Source: an uncultured Oscillospiraceae bacterium
Lineage (GTDB): Bacteria; Bacillota; Clostridia; Oscillospirales; Acutalibacteraceae
Direction: 5' to 3'
Length of the DNA stretch: 5,181 nucleotides
Assembly: GCA_900546895.1 (NCBI GenBank)
Contig: UREO01000220.1
Location: forward strand, 1 to 5,181
Of the stretch, positions 1-5,097 are shown piece by piece. Position numbers and translations under genes: made by a program. Within the stretch, counting starts at the first letter, position 1, and every line of letters begins with the position of its first letter. The notes under the pieces were generated by a model, which was given only the letters and a program-made list of their open reading frames with translations, was not told the origin of the DNA and searched no databases.

Positions 1-1051
1 GAATTATAACTTGGTCAGGAAAAATACCCCGGATATTTATTTTACCGGCAACAGCATCAGTTCTTCCGCGCTGAGCGAGCTTCTGGAGCTCTGCGAGGGC
101 AAAAATGTTTCCATTAACATGATTTCCAAATCCGGCACTACGACTGAGCCGGCAATCGCTTTCCGGGTGCTCCGCAAGTTTTTGGAAGAGAAATACGGCA
201 AGGAAGAAGCACGCGGGAGGATTTACTGCACCACCGACAAAGCGCGCGGCACCTTGAAGCAGCTTGCGACAAAGGAAGGCTATGAAACCTTTGTGATTCC
301 GGATGACGTTGGCGGCAGATACTCCGTTCTGACGGCCGTCGGCCTTCTGCCCATCGCGGTCAGTGGGGCCGATATTGACGCGCTGATGGCCGGAGCGGCA
401 AAGGCGCAGCAGGAACTGAACAATCCGGACCTTGATTCTAATGCGTGTTATCAGTATGTAGCCGCCCGCAACCTTTTATACCGCAAGGGAAAGGAGATAG
501 AAGTCCTTGTCAGCTATGAGCCCTGTTACTCCATGATGTGCGAATGGTGGAAGCAGCTGTTCGGCGAGAGCGAAGGCAAGGATCATAAGGGCCTTTTCCC
601 GGCGTCGGTTATTTTCTCGACCGATTTGCATTCCATGGGTCAATACATTCAGGACGGCAGGCGTTCCCTGTTTGAGACGGTTGTTTTATTCGATAAGGCG
701 AAAAAAGATTTGTTTATAGAAACAGACCCTGAAAATGTTGACGGCTTGAACTTTCTGCAGGGAAAGAGTATGGCCTATATCAATGAAAAAGCATTTGAGG
801 GAACTGTTCTGGCACACGCTGACGGAGGTGTCCCCAGCGTTGTACTCCGTGCGCCCGATTTTTCTGAAGAGACTCTCGGCTACATGGTCTATTTCTTTGA
901 AAAGGCCTGTGCAATTTCCGGAAGCCTGCTCGGCGTAAACCCCTTTAACCAGCCCGGGGTCGAAAGCTACAAGAAAAACATGTTTGCTCTTCTTGGCAAG
1001 CCGGGTTATGAATCGGAAAAGAGTGCTTTGGAGGCGAGATTAAAGAACTAG
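1..1051 (+). CDS. pgi: Glucose-6-phosphate isomerase, 5'-truncated by window edge
   Basis: This cytoplasmic enzyme interconverts glucose 6-phosphate and fructose 6-phosphate in glycolysis and gluconeogenesis. The reading frame is open to the left edge (first complete codon at base 2), giving 349 codons. The family is usually about 450 residues in Firmicutes, so roughly 100 N-terminal residues are missing. The TTG at base 11 is internal and not the start. Both isomerase family signatures are present: the D-D-V-G-G-R-Y-S block at 302-343, and the block from 920 to 973 ending F-N-Q-P-G-V-E-S-Y-K. By analogy with the animal enzyme, the catalytic glutamate should be in GESEGKD (563-583), the ring-opening histidine in LHSMGQ (from 626), and the active-site lysine in VESYK. 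The SIS sugar-binding stretch with SKSGTTTEP lies near 126-152. No frameshift or missing key residue is seen. The TAG stop forms the first base of a hairpin. Function is near certain. Confidence 0.97.
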   Translation, partial: NYNLVRKNTPDIYFTGNSISSSALSELLELCEGKNVSINMISKSGTTTEPAIAFRVLRKFLEEKYGKEEARGRIYCTTDKARGTLKQLATKEGYETFVIPDDVGGRYSVLTAVGLLPIAVSGADIDALMAGAAKAQQELNNPDLDSNACYQYVAARNLLYRKGKEIEVLVSYEPCYSMMCEWWKQLFGESEGKDHKGLFPASVIFSTDLHSMGQYIQDGRRSLFETVVLFDKAKKDLFIETDPENVDGLNFLQGKSMAYINEKAFEGTVLAHADGGVPSVVLRAPDFSEETLGYMVYFFEKACAISGSLLGVNPFNQPGVESYKKNMFALLGKPGYESEKSALEARLKN

Positions 1052-1079
1052 CAAAAGTAGGAGTTTTCTCCGCTTTTGC
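1051..1079 (+). other. Hairpin overlapping the pgi stop codon
   Basis: GCAAAAG (1051-1057) pairs with CTTTTGC (1073-1079). Inside it GGAG (1060-1063) pairs with CTCC (1068-1071) around a TTTT loop, leaving a small TA/G internal loop. The base after the stem is G and then AAATAATATAATATAGG, so there is no T-tract and it is not a convincing intrinsic terminator. It may be an mRNA-stabilising or processing structure, a weak pause, or part of a translational switch with the ribosome binding site downstream. The pairing is seen directly; the role is inferred. Confidence 0.5.
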
Positions 1080-1108
1080 GGAAATAATATAATATAGGAG
1101 GAGTTTTC
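1059..1108 (+). repeat. 10-bp direct repeat including the orf138 ribosome binding site
   Basis: AGGAGTTTTC occurs exactly at 1059-1068 and again at 1099-1108, with starts 40 bases apart. The second copy is part of the extended Shine-Dalgarno run AGGAGGAG (1096-1103) and ends immediately before the ATG at 1109. The first copy forms the left arm, loop and first base of the right arm of the inner hairpin after pgi. No start codon follows the first copy at a useful distance, so it is not an active ribosome binding site for a visible gene. Confidence 0.6.
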
Positions 1109-1525
1109 ATGATAACTCTTATCGTTGGCAAAAAAGGTTCAGGAAAAACAAAAAAGTTGATCGAAAGTGCAAACGACGCAGCAAAAAAGTCAAACGGCAA
1201 TGTTGTAGTCATTGAAAAGGGTCTGAAATTGACCTACGATTTATCCCATCAGGTAAGGCTGATCGACAGCGATGCATACGGAATTCAGGGTGCGGATGCA
1301 CTTGTTGGTTTTATCAGCGGTATTTGTGCAGGTAACTATGACTTGACGGATATTTTTGTTGATTCCACCTTAAAGATAATTGGGCATGATATGAAAGCCC
1401 TCGTACAGTTTACTGAAAAAATGAATGCCCTTTCCACTCATGCCGATACTAAGATTTCACTTCTTGTTTCCGCGAGTAAAGAGGAGCTGCCGGAGGAAAT
1501 CCGCTCCTTCTCCATTCAAAGCTAA
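1109..1525 (+). CDS. Small P-loop NTPase-like protein of unknown function
   Basis: This is a 138-residue soluble protein that I recognise only at the fold level. It opens with a beta strand (ITLIV) and a Walker A loop GKKGSGKT at residues 7-14, so it very probably binds a nucleotide triphosphate. A second hydrophobic strand (VVVI, 32-35) follows. DIFVD at 81-85 could be a Walker B strand ending in an aspartate, and ISLLVSAS (116-123) looks like a further core strand. No signal peptide, membrane segment, arginine finger or C-terminal partner domain is visible. Similar short clostridial proteins are sometimes labelled ATP-binding or, doubtfully, PilT-like; nothing here supports a pilus role. 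The ATG at 1109 is preceded by AGGAGGAG (1096-1103), a clear start. It lies 57 bases after pgi and ends before a terminator, so it may be read from the pgi transcript. It could be a degenerate or minimal ATPase or a nucleotide kinase-like regulator. Confidence 0.85.
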   Translation: MITLIVGKKGSGKTKKLIESANDAAKKSNGNVVVIEKGLKLTYDLSHQVRLIDSDAYGIQGADALVGFISGICAGNYDLTDIFVDSTLKIIGHDMKALVQFTEKMNALSTHADTKISLLVSASKEELPEEIRSFSIQS

Positions 1526-1539
1526 GGGCAAGTCTTTCT

Positions 1540-1587
1540 TTCATAATGCTGCCGCAGGCGTTTCGTCTTCGGCAGCTTCTTTATGAA
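1540..1587 (+). terminator. Intrinsic terminator after the P-loop gene
   Basis: GCTGCCG (1548-1554) pairs perfectly with CGGCAGC (1570-1576). The 15-base interior can fold further, GGCG (1557-1560) with CGTC (1564-1567) around TTT, giving a long nearly continuous stem. TTCTTTAT follows at 1577-1584 as a moderate T-rich tract. An outer arm TTCATAA (1540-1546) also matches TTATGAA (1581-1587). On the opposite strand the stem is followed by ATTATGAAAG, with no T-run, so it acts on + strand transcription. It lies 14 bases after the stop at 1525 and separates this group from the yceD promoter. Confidence 0.8.
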
Positions 1588-1604
1588 TATATTGTAATTT
1601 TCTA

Positions 1605-1633
1605 TTGACAAAACATAGATGAATCTATATAAT
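1605..1633 (+). promoter_or_regulatory. Consensus sigma-A promoter for yceD-rpmF
   Basis: TTGACA (1605-1610) and TATAAT (1628-1633) match the housekeeping consensus at all 12 positions, with the optimal 17-base spacer. Transcription should start near 1640, about 20 bases before the yceD ATG, leaving just room for the GAGGTG ribosome binding site at 1650-1655. The region upstream is AT-rich (TATTGTAATTTTCTA), consistent with an UP-like element. Placement between a terminator and a ribosomal-protein unit agrees with strong constitutive or growth-linked expression. Confidence 0.92.
1615..1628. repeat. Palindrome in the promoter spacer, possible operator
   Basis: ATAGAT (1615-1620) and ATCTAT (1623-1628) are perfect inverted arms around GA. 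The palindrome fills most of the spacer between the -35 and -10 boxes and touches the first base of the -10. That is a classic position for a repressor site. I do not recognise it as a known operator, and in particular it does not resemble the FapR site found near lipid genes in some Firmicutes. AT-rich DNA makes short palindromes fairly common, so the role is only inferred. Confidence 0.4.
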
Positions 1634-1660
1634 AAACTAATGTAGCGCTGAGGTGTAATT

Positions 1661-2155
1661 ATGCTGCTTGATTTGAAAAAGGTGTTTTCCGACAGGGAGG
1701 AAAGCTGTTCCTTTGACTACCTGTTGGATTTGTCATCTACCGATATCAATGGCTATCATCCTTTTGTTTCGCCTGTGAAGGTTCGGGGTACCGTGAAAGG
1801 CCAAGACGGCTTTGCGCAACTTAACGCCGAGGTTTCGTTTGAGTTTTCCATTCCGTGTGACCGATGCACAAAGCAGATCGACAAATGCTATCATTATACC
1901 TTTTGGCATACTTTGGTGTTGTCTTTGGAAAATGAGGACGATGTCAGCTATGTGGAGGTTCCCGATTACCAGTTGGATTTGGACGAGCTGATCCGAGCGG
2001 ATATTTTGCTTGAGTTGCCGTACAAGTATTTATGCAGTGATGATTGCAAAGGCCTGTGTCCTTCCTGCGGGAAAAATTTGAATGATGGAACATGCGATTG
2101 TGATTTTCATCAGATTGATCCTCGTTTGGAGGCTCTTAAAAAACTAATAGATTAG
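1661..2155 (+). CDS. yceD: YceD family (DUF177) protein, 23S rRNA accumulation
   Basis: This is a 164-residue cytoplasmic protein. DUF177 proteins have been reported to be needed for normal 23S rRNA accumulation in E. coli and chloroplasts; the molecular mechanism is not settled. The family pattern is clear: CDRC at 66-69 in the central beta region, an acidic segment with LDLDELI (105-111), and a C-terminal cysteine cluster. That cluster has C125, C129, the pair C133 and C136 (CPSCGKNL) and C145/C147, and probably binds zinc in combination with C66/C69. The ATG at 1661 follows GAGGTG (1650-1655) and about 20 bases of leader from a consensus promoter. The stop is 27 bases before rpmF, the gene that follows yceD in a great many bacteria, which strengthens the assignment. 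Length is typical and no defect is seen. Confidence 0.93.
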   Translation: MLLDLKKVFSDREESCSFDYLLDLSSTDINGYHPFVSPVKVRGTVKGQDGFAQLNAEVSFEFSIPCDRCTKQIDKCYHYTFWHTLVLSLENEDDVSYVEVPDYQLDLDELIRADILLELPYKYLCSDDCKGLCPSCGKNLNDGTCDCDFHQIDPRLEALKKLID

Positions 2156-2167
2156 TCCGAGTTTTAT

Positions 2168-2175
2168 AAGGAGGT
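2168..2175 (+). promoter_or_regulatory. Strong ribosome binding site fixing the rpmF start
   Basis: AAGGAGGT is complementary to the end of 16S rRNA over its full length and sits 7 bases before the ATG at 2183. An in-frame GTG at 2174 overlaps this site and cannot be the start. The protein beginning at 2183 has the usual L32 N-terminus MAVPKGK. Confidence 0.93.
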
Positions 2176-2182
2176 GCTGAAG

Positions 2183-2365
2183 ATGGCGGTACCAAAGGGA
2201 AAATTGTCGAGTGCAAGACAGAATAAAAGACGTTCAAATGTTTGGAAGATGAGTGCTCCTGCTCTGGTGAAATGCCCTAAATGTGGCGAGTTGAAAACTC
2301 CGCACAGAGTTTGTGGCAGTTGTGGTTACTACAACGGCAGGGAAGTAATCAAAAAAGAAGCATAA
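2183..2365 (+). CDS. rpmF: 50S ribosomal protein L32, zinc-ribbon form
   Basis: This 60-residue basic protein of the large ribosomal subunit is of usual length. The N-terminus MAVPKGKLSSARQNKRRSN carries the conserved A-V-P-K and the arginine/lysine-rich rRNA-binding tail. The C-terminal half has two CxxC pairs, C31/C34 (CPKCG) and C44/C47 (CGSCG), which form the zinc ribbon of the C+ version of L32. Some bacteria also carry a zinc-free paralogue for zinc limitation; none is in this window. It shares a transcript with yceD and is followed directly by a strong terminator, so the two form a short two-gene unit. In many other Firmicutes the next genes would be fapR/plsX or plsX with fatty acid synthesis genes; here they are not. 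Confidence 0.97.
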   Translation: MAVPKGKLSSARQNKRRSNVWKMSAPALVKCPKCGELKTPHRVCGSCGYYNGREVIKKEA

Positions 2366-2390
2366 GCTTTGTTCGATTTTCCAAAAATGG

Positions 2391-2421
2391 AGAGAAGGAG
2401 CGATCCTTCTCTTATTTTTTT
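2391..2421 (+). terminator. Strong intrinsic terminator after rpmF
   Basis: AGAGAAGGA (2391-2399) and TCCTTCTCT (2404-2412) form a perfect 9-bp stem around the loop GCGA. It is followed by TTATTTTTTT up to 2421. This is a clear factor-independent terminator for yceD-rpmF. The A-rich CCAAAAATGG to its left would give a T-run on the other strand, so it might work both ways, although no - strand gene is present. Only 30 bases separate the T-tract from the next start codon. Confidence 0.93.
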
Positions 2422-2451
2422 ATGAAATCTTTGTGCAGCAGAGGAGTTATT

Positions 2452-3756
2452 ATGTCAGTTAAGATTCTATCGGTCGATAAGGACAGTCCTGCCGAAAAGA
2501 AGAAGATATTGCCCGGGGAAACACTTGTTTCCATCAACGGGAATGAGATTGACGACGTTCTGGACTACCGGTTTTACGAGACGAGTAAGAACCTGTCCCT
2601 TCTGCTGACGGACAGAGACCGGAATCGCCGTACGGTTTCCATCCGAAAAGGGGAATACGAGTCGATCGGGCTGGAATTCGAGACTTATTTGATGGACGAG
2701 CAGCATTCCTGCCGCAACAAATGCATTTTTTGCTTTATTGACCAGCTGCCGAAGGGAATGCGCAGCACCCTTTACTTCAAAGACGATGATTCCCGCCTCT
2801 CTTTTTTGTTCGGCAATTACATTACGCTGACCAATATGAGCGATCATGATGTCGACAGAATCATAAAGATGCACATTAGCCCCGTGAACATATCGGTTCA
2901 TACCACAAATCCCGAGCTTCGGGTAAAAATGATGGGAAACCGGTTCGCCGGGGAATCGCTTCAAATTTTGTACCGGCTTGCACAGGCGGGTATTAAGATG
3001 AATACTCAGCTTGTTGTCTGTAAGGGAATCAATGACGGAGAAGAATTAAAACGCAGCTTAACCGATCTGGGAAACCTTTATCCCGCGGTGCAGAGCATTG
3101 CCGCCGTACCGGTGGGTTTGACCCGGTTCAGGGAAGGGCTGTTTCCGCTTGAGTCGTTCGACAGAGATTCTGCGGAAGACGCCGTCCGGGTTCTCGAGGA
3201 ATTCGGCGACCGCTTTACGGTCGAACTCGGGGAAAGAATCTGCTACGCCGCGGACGAATTTTATCTGAAGGCGGGGCGGCCCGTTCCGCCGGCCGAATTC
3301 TACGGCGATTTCGATCAGCTGGAAAACGGAGTGGGCCTGATGGCAAATCTGAAGCAGGAATTTGAGAGTGCTCTGGAAGATTTTCAGGCTCCTTCCAAAC
3401 CCCGCCGCGTTACGCTGGTAACGGGAACAAGCGTTTATAATTTTCTGAACTCTTTACTTGACGAATTAAGAATAAAATGCAATAATTTAGCATGTAATCT
3501 AATTCCTATCATGAATCATTATTTTGGGGATACCATAAATGTTACGGGGCTGGTAACCGGTACCGATATTATACAGCAGTTAAAGGGGAAAAATTTAGGC
3601 GACGAACTGATTGTGCCCGCCGTTATGCTTCGCCGCGAGGGGGATATTTTTCTGGACGATATCTCCCTTGACGATCTGAGCAAAGCCTTGAATATAAAAG
3701 TTACCGTATCTCCTAATGACGGGTATGAGCTTTTGAATACAGTATTAGGGAGTTGA
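2452..3756 (+). CDS. DUF512 family protein with PDZ-like and radical-SAM-like motifs
   Basis: This 434-residue, apparently soluble protein has no established function. A PDZ-like domain covers about residues 1-70 (SVDKDSPAEKKKILPGETL, then INGNEI). It is followed by a CX3CX2C motif C87-C91-C94 (CRNKCIFCF), the cluster-binding signature of radical SAM enzymes, so a [4Fe-4S] cluster is likely. Downstream are FGNYITLTN, SVHTTNP (148-154), AAVPVGLTR and the DUF512 region with AGRPVPPAEFYGDF and VTGTS (323-327). The start is the ATG at 2452, which has GAGGAG at 2441-2446. The frame is open further upstream to 2281 but that part overlaps rpmF and the terminator and reads as nonsense. It ends 5 bases before der, and DUF512-der-plsY is a recurring clostridial order. 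This suggests a link to ribosome assembly or RNA/protein modification, which is inference. An AT-rich patch near 3450-3600 has codon use unlike the rest. Confidence 0.93.
   Translation: MSVKILSVDKDSPAEKKKILPGETLVSINGNEIDDVLDYRFYETSKNLSLLLTDRDRNRRTVSIRKGEYESIGLEFETYLMDEQHSCRNKCIFCFIDQLPKGMRSTLYFKDDDSRLSFLFGNYITLTNMSDHDVDRIIKMHISPVNISVHTTNPELRVKMMGNRFAGESLQILYRLAQAGIKMNTQLVVCKGINDGEELKRSLTDLGNLYPAVQSIAAVPVGLTRFREGLFPLESFDRDSAEDAVRVLEEFGDRFTVELGERICYAADEFYLKAGRPVPPAEFYGDFDQLENGVGLMANLKQEFESALEDFQAPSKPRRVTLVTGTSVYNFLNSLLDELRIKCNNLACNLIPIMNHYFGDTINVTGLVTGTDIIQQLKGKNLGDELIVPAVMLRREGDIFLDDISLDDLSKALNIKVTVSPNDGYELLNTVLGS
3458..3486 (+). promoter_or_regulatory. Candidate intragenic promoter for der-plsY
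   Basis: TTGACG (3458-3463) and AATAAT (3481-3486) each match the sigma-A boxes at five of six positions, with a 17-base spacer. TGC directly before the -10 gives an extended -10 element. It lies in an AT-rich patch of the DUF512 gene, where the codons switch to TTA, AGA, ATA and CTA. Transcription would begin near 3493, about 270 bases before the der start. It is a candidate only; coding AT-rich DNA produces such matches by chance. Confidence 0.4.
3747..3752 (+). promoter_or_regulatory. Ribosome binding site for der, serving a TTG start
   Basis: AGGGAG lies inside the last codons of the DUF512 gene, 9 bases before the TTG at 3762. An ATG at 3758, only 5 bases from the site, is out of frame with der and reaches a TAA after ATT GGC. 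The protein beginning at the TTG has the typical Der N-terminus M-A-K-P-V-V-A-I-V-G, so TTG is the start. Confidence 0.75.
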
Positions 3757-3761
3757 TATGA

Positions 3762-5084
3762 TTGGCTAAACCTGTAGTTGCAATCGTAGGCAGGCCAAAT
3801 GTCGGAAAATCGACACTTTTTAATAAATTGATCGGTGAACGGCTTTCCATTGTAGACGATACCCCTGGGGTCACCAGGGACAGAATTTATGGAGAATGCG
3901 AGTGGGGGAACCGAACGTTTTCCGTTGTTGATACGGGCGGTATTGAGCCCGATTCCGGCGACGTAATTTTAGCCCAGATGAGGATGCAGGCCCAGCTTGC
4001 AATCGACGCGGCTGATGTCATCGTGCTTATTACGGATATCCGTACGGGCGTTGTGGCCACGGACTCCGATATAGCGGCTATGCTGCTGAAAAGCGGAAGA
4101 CCCGTAATCCTCTGCGTCAACAAGTGCGATACGATCGGGGAACCTCCGGCGGAATTTTACGAGTTTTACAATCTGGGGCTCGGCGACCCGGTGGCGGTTT
4201 CTTCCATTCACGGCCACGGCACCGGTGATCTGCTTGACAGGATTGTGGAGCATCTTCCCGATGAAGAGGAAGACGAGGCTGATAGTGAAATCATTAAGGT
4301 CGCCATTATCGGCAAGCCGAACGTGGGGAAGTCCTCTCTTGTAAACAAGATTTCCGGCGAGGAACGGTGCATTGTTTCCGACATTGCCGGTACAACGCGG
4401 GATGCGATCGATACGACCATTGAAAATCAGCACGGACGTTTTACGCTGATCGATACCGCCGGGCTCCGCAGAAAAAGCAAAGTGGACGATTCCATTGAAA
4501 AATACAGTGTCATCCGTGCGCAGATGGCGATAGAACGGGCCGACGTTTGTGCGATCATGATAGACGCCTCGGTCGGGTTTACCGATCAGGATTCCAAGGT
4601 TGCCGGTCTGGCGCACGAAGCGGGCAAGGGCTGCGTCATTGTCGTCAACAAATGGGATATCATAGAGAAAGACGACCGTACCATGATTGAATACCGCAAA
4701 AAGCTGGAAGACGACTTTTCTTTCATGTCCTATGCCCCTATGATCTTTATTTCAGCAAAAACAGGTCAGAGGCTCGACCGTCTCTTTGACCTGATTAAGC
4801 ATGCCGCAAACTCCAACTCCATGCGGATTGCCACAGGCATGCTCAATGATGTCCTGGCGCAGGCTGTGGCCAGAGTCCAGCCGCCGACGGATAAGGGAAG
4901 GAGGTTGAAAATCTATTACATGACACAGGCGACGGTCAAACCGCCTACCTTTGTATGCTTTGTAAATTCCGCACAGCTGTTTCACTTTTCATACCAAAGG
5001 TACCTTGAAAACCGAATCCGAGAGACTTTTGGACTGGAAGGTACCCCTATTCGGCTTATTGTGCGTGAGCGAGGAGATAAGTAA
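3762..5084 (+). CDS. der: Ribosome-assembly GTPase Der (EngA)
   Basis: Der is an essential double GTPase that binds the 50S subunit late in its maturation. The 440-residue length is normal. Domain 1 has the P-loop GRPNVGKS (10-17), DTGG (57-60), NKCD (120-123) and an SSIHGHG loop (147-153, with SS where SA is more usual). An acidic linker (EEEDEADSE, 168-176) leads to domain 2 with GKPNVGKS (184-191), DTAG (231-234), LRRKSKV (235-241), NKWD (296-299) and SAK (331-333). The C-terminal part from about 350 is the KH-like RNA-binding domain. The start is TTG at 3762, chosen because the AGGGAG site and the conserved N-terminus fit. It lies 5 bases after the DUF512 stop, so translation is probably coupled. 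Its own stop codon overlaps the plsY ribosome binding site. All GTP-binding motifs are intact. Confidence 0.98.
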   Translation: MAKPVVAIVGRPNVGKSTLFNKLIGERLSIVDDTPGVTRDRIYGECEWGNRTFSVVDTGGIEPDSGDVILAQMRMQAQLAIDAADVIVLITDIRTGVVATDSDIAAMLLKSGRPVILCVNKCDTIGEPPAEFYEFYNLGLGDPVAVSSIHGHGTGDLLDRIVEHLPDEEEDEADSEIIKVAIIGKPNVGKSSLVNKISGEERCIVSDIAGTTRDAIDTTIENQHGRFTLIDTAGLRRKSKVDDSIEKYSVIRAQMAIERADVCAIMIDASVGFTDQDSKVAGLAHEAGKGCVIVVNKWDIIEKDDRTMIEYRKKLEDDFSFMSYAPMIFISAKTGQRLDRLFDLIKHAANSNSMRIATGMLNDVLAQAVARVQPPTDKGRRLKIYYMTQATVKPPTFVCFVNSAQLFHFSYQRYLENRIRETFGLEGTPIRLIVRERGDK

Positions 5085-5091
5085 GGAGGAG
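5082..5091 (+). promoter_or_regulatory. plsY ribosome binding site overlapping the der stop
   Basis: The der TAA (5082-5084) is the beginning of TAAGGAGGAG, a strong Shine-Dalgarno run. It lies 6-8 bases before the ATG at 5098. A ribosome finishing der would stop on this site, which favours coupled translation of plsY. Confidence 0.85.
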
Positions 5092-5097
5092 TTACTG

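Noticed and set aside
11..13. TTG at base 11 as start of pgi
   Set aside because: The frame is open and reads conserved isomerase sequence through this point to the window edge. There is no ribosome binding site, and the protein would lack its N-terminal part.
1088..1093. Perfect TATAAT just upstream of the P-loop gene
   Set aside because: The place for a -35 box (about 1065-1070) reads TTTCTC, there is no TG extension, and transcription would start inside the ribosome binding site.
1605..1660. Possible FapR operator before yceD-rpmF
   Set aside because: The palindrome found does not resemble the FapR site as I know it, and no fapR or plsX is adjacent here.
2358..2369. Small inverted repeat AAGC-ATAA-GCTT over the rpmF stop codon
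   Set aside because: Only 4-bp arms, and the true terminator with a 9-bp stem lies just after it.
2281..2451. Upstream extension of the DUF512 reading frame by 57 codons
   Set aside because: It overlaps rpmF and runs through the terminator hairpin, its translation resembles nothing, and the ATG at 2452 has a good ribosome binding site and starts the PDZ-like domain.
2467..2964. 165-codon open frame on the - strand
   Set aside because: It lies entirely opposite the DUF512 gene, has no recognisable motif and no ribosome binding site that I can see. It is a shadow of the coding strand's codon bias.
3969..4616. 215-codon open frame on the - strand, with shorter ones at 3887-4123, 4208-4420 and 4752-4985
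   Set aside because: All lie opposite der, whose GTPase motifs are intact. The translations are arginine/histidine-rich with no domain, as expected for antisense of a conserved gene.
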